24,811 nucleotides of DNA from Acidobacteriota bacterium (GTDB taxonomy: Bacteria; Acidobacteriota; Terriglobia; Terriglobales; Acidobacteriaceae), in the NCBI GenBank assembly GCA_019510535.1, contig JAEKKE010000161.1, forward strand, positions 1-24,811, in the 5' to 3' direction. The first letter of the stretch is position 1. Every line of letters begins with the position of its first letter. Of this stretch, positions 23,025 to 24,811 are shown one piece after another. The notes beneath the pieces are model-generated. The model was not told the DNA's origin and did not search any database. It saw nothing but the letters and a program-made list of their open reading frames with translations. The translations under genes were made by a program, and so were the position numbers.

Positions 23025-24758
23025 TTACGGCAGGAAGTAGCGAACGCCCGTGTAGACAAAGTGGTTTGTCGCCCTCGGAGCTCCGCCTACCCCGGCCCAT
23101 CCATCGCGAGTCAAGTAGCTGTAGACCGTCGAGAACTGGAAGCGTCCCGCCGGACCGTCGTAGAACCGATACACATAGCCGACCGAGCGAGCCGTGAGCA
23201 TACGCGTTGCGCCAACGCAATTGGCAGGCGTGCCGGGAACAAACCCGGTATTCCCAGTTGGAGCAGCCTCCAGCAGGCAGCCCGTATTCACCATGGACGG
23301 CGGAGCGTAGCCAACCAGCGTTCCATTGCCGTCGCGATAGTAGAGACGCTGCGTGTACTCCAGGCCGTCATAGGTGAACAGATCGAGCTTCTTCGTCGCC
23401 TTGAATTCCGCGCGGAAGAATGCCTGAGCGCCACGCAGCGGCGCCAGCGTTCCATCTGGATGGACCGTTACATCCGGCAGAGTAGCTGCACCGTAGCGGC
23501 CTACGCCGCGGCCGGCAAGCACCTTTGCGCCGATCTCAAGCCGCTGTCCCAATGGAACACGGCCACTGATAAAGAATGATCCACCGGCTTTGGTGTCATT
23601 CTGCGGTGTCGCCGAGCCCGCCGGATAATACCGGTCGCGGAAGAGACGGCCCATCACGCCAAGCTCATAGTGGCCGCGCCACACACCACCCTTCGCCGGA
23701 TCGTACGAGACCTTCGCCAGCACATCCGGAGCCGGATTTTCGGTGTAGTTGAAGCCCGGATTGTAGGCTCCCAGAGCGTTGCCGGGAGCGCCGAGAAAGA
23801 AATTACTGGGCGCGTTCGTCGCGCTGAACAAAGCCTGCGACTGCTCCAGTGAGAAGGCCCCCTGCACGGACTCTCCAAACTTCTTTGTCACCCGCACCGA
23901 TCCCAGCCGGCCCCAGGTGTAACCGACGTGCTGTGTAGCATCGAGCACGGTAGGCAGGCTTTCCGTACGTGGTTCTGCACCACGCCGGTTCTCTGTCGCC
24001 AGGGTCCACATCTGACCCGCGGTAAAGGTCCAGCCGGAGTTGAAGGCTGCCTGTCCCCAGAGCTGGCGCTGCCGCAACACGTAGCTGTTGGACTGGTTGT
24101 TGTTCGAGGTCGCTCCTGCGGCAACAAAGTCGGTTTCGAAAAAGCCGGTAAGCTTTCCGAAGCCGGTCTTCCCTTCGGCCAACAGACTAAAGCGCGACTG
24201 ACGACCGCTGCCATACCACTCGCTCACATGAGCCATGCCTGAACCGGCATACGGCAACTGGCTCAAGATGGTGTTCACTTCAGCGGCCATCGACTTCGAG
24301 CGATAGATCGTATCCAGGCTGAGGAAGCCGCCGGGCGTCAAAGAGACCCCCTTGAAGCGGAAGCTCGATGGGCCATCGGCGACCGCCGGGGGCTTCACGG
24401 CGGCAACAATCGCGCCCACCGGCTTGACCGGGACAGGCGTTACCGCAGCGACGCTGGATGACTCCGCCACTGCGACAGGAGCCGCTTCCGGAGCGGCCTT
24501 TGCGACAGGCAGCGCAGGAGCTGCATCTGCAGCCGGAGTGGGAGCCGCAACAGAAACCGGCTGCGCACCACGACTCATCGCCAACTGTGTTTTCAGCAGG
24601 TCGATCTGTGCTTGCAGCTCCTTACGCATAGCAGCCATCTCTGCACGCAACGCCTTTGTCTCTTCGCTTTCGTTCCGTGCTTCCTGAGCCTCTGTGTCTG
24701 CTGCGCCTCCGCCCAGCAACAATGCCACACCCACCAACCAAATACGCCAAAACCGCAT
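23025..24758 (-). CDS. Outer-membrane porin with N-terminal coiled coil and Ala/Pro-rich linker
   Basis: The 577-residue protein starts at the ATG at 24758, preceded by GGGAGAG; an ATG at 24779 has no ribosome site. Residues 1-25 are a signal peptide (MRFWRIWLVGVALLLGGG, cut near TEAQ). Residues 27-62 are charged with heptad-like spacing (RAEMAAMRKELQAQIDLLKT), a probable trimeric coiled coil. Residues about 63-125 are Ala, Pro and Val rich. From about 130 (SFRFKGVSLTPGGFLSLDTI) the pattern of alternating polar and aromatic residues fits a beta-barrel, ending VYTGVRYFLP. Acidobacterial porins with this layout are common. Its place beside uronate genes suggests uptake of sugar acids or oligosaccharides, but this is inference. 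Ends with Pro rather than the usual Phe. Confidence 0.85.
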   Translation of the reverse strand: MRFWRIWLVGVALLLGGGAADTEAQEARNESEETKALRAEMAAMRKELQAQIDLLKTQLAMSRGAQPVSVAAPTPAADAAPALPVAKAAPEAAPVAVAESSSVAAVTPVPVKPVGAIVAAVKPPAVADGPSSFRFKGVSLTPGGFLSLDTIYRSKSMAAEVNTILSQLPYAGSGMAHVSEWYGSGRQSRFSLLAEGKTGFGKLTGFFETDFVAAGATSNNNQSNSYVLRQRQLWGQAAFNSGWTFTAGQMWTLATENRRGAEPRTESLPTVLDATQHVGYTWGRLGSVRVTKKFGESVQGAFSLEQSQALFSATNAPSNFFLGAPGNALGAYNPGFNYTENPAPDVLAKVSYDPAKGGVWRGHYELGVMGRLFRDRYYPAGSATPQNDTKAGGSFFISGRVPLGQRLEIGAKVLAGRGVGRYGAATLPDVTVHPDGTLAPLRGAQAFFRAEFKATKKLDLFTYDGLEYTQRLYYRDGNGTLVGYAPPSMVNTGCLLEAAPTGNTGFVPGTPANCVGATRMLTARSVGYVYRFYDGPAGRFQFSTVYSYLTRDGWAGVGGAPRATNHFVYTGVRYFLP

Positions 24759-24811
24759 TGAAACATCTCTCCCGGTCATAAAAATTGATCGATCACTTCA
24801 TGGTCGCATTC

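Noticed and set aside
24786..24795. TGATCGATCA palindrome upstream of the porin
   Set aside because: Only 10 bp long, contains the common GATC, and lies at the window edge, so it cannot be judged as an operator.

Overview
The window is about 24.8 kb of GC-rich, gene-dense chromosomal DNA from a Gram-negative bacterium. It encodes an RND efflux pump, an outer-membrane porin with an N-terminal coiled coil, GmhA for LPS heptose, and cellulose synthase. The gene content (a UxaE-type epimerase, a BcsA-BcsB fusion, KduI/KduD, a large Ala/Pro-linked porin) fits a soil polysaccharide-degrading Acidobacteriota of the Terriglobus/Granulicella/Edaphobacter kind. That assignment is inference from gene content, not from a marker gene.

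Layout, left to right. (1) 1-1625: a LysR-type regulator cut by the window edge, divergent from a DMT/EamA permease. (2) 1624-1737: a 114-bp inverted-repeat element. (3) 1737-6275 (-): a single reading frame fusing the cellulose synthase catalytic subunit (BcsA with PilZ) to BcsB. (4) 6567-10873 (+): a two-gene RND efflux operon (adaptor and HAE1-type pump) with a perfect 16-bp palindrome just upstream and no outer-membrane channel gene. (5) 10874-11189: a non-coding gap with a terminator, a dyad and a sigma-54-like promoter. (6) 11190-13932 (+): a polyprenyl-phosphate sugar-phosphate transferase that would start an exopolysaccharide, followed by an exported alginate-lyase-family protein that appears to lack the usual catalytic residues. 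(7) 13982-17854: the 4-deoxy-hexuronate pathway. An exported cupin, kduI, kdgK and eda are tightly packed on the minus strand, and kduD is divergent on the plus strand. (8) 17852-17967: a second copy of the inverted-repeat element. (9) 18033-22263 (-): an SDR dehydrogenase with gluconokinase, then uxaE, then uxaC, separated by terminators. (10) 22364-22954 (+): gmhA. (11) 23025-24758 (-): a porin.

How it works together. The right half is a uronate catabolic locus. Unsaturated uronate ends from polysaccharide lyases become DKI, then DKII (KduI), KDG (KduD), KDPG (KdgK), and finally pyruvate plus glyceraldehyde-3-phosphate (Eda). Free galacturonate or glucuronate enters through UxaC, and UxaE interconverts tagaturonate and fructuronate. 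The mannonate dehydratase needed to reach KDG is not in the window, and the fructuronate reductase could be the SDR at 18033-18809. The left half makes and remodels the envelope: cellulose, another exopolysaccharide and efflux.

Most convergent gene junctions carry strong hairpins that look like bidirectional terminators. The two inverted-repeat elements share an architecture, both sit at convergent junctions, and they contribute or abut the stop codons of the flanking genes. I see no tRNA, rRNA, CRISPR array, transposase or phage gene.
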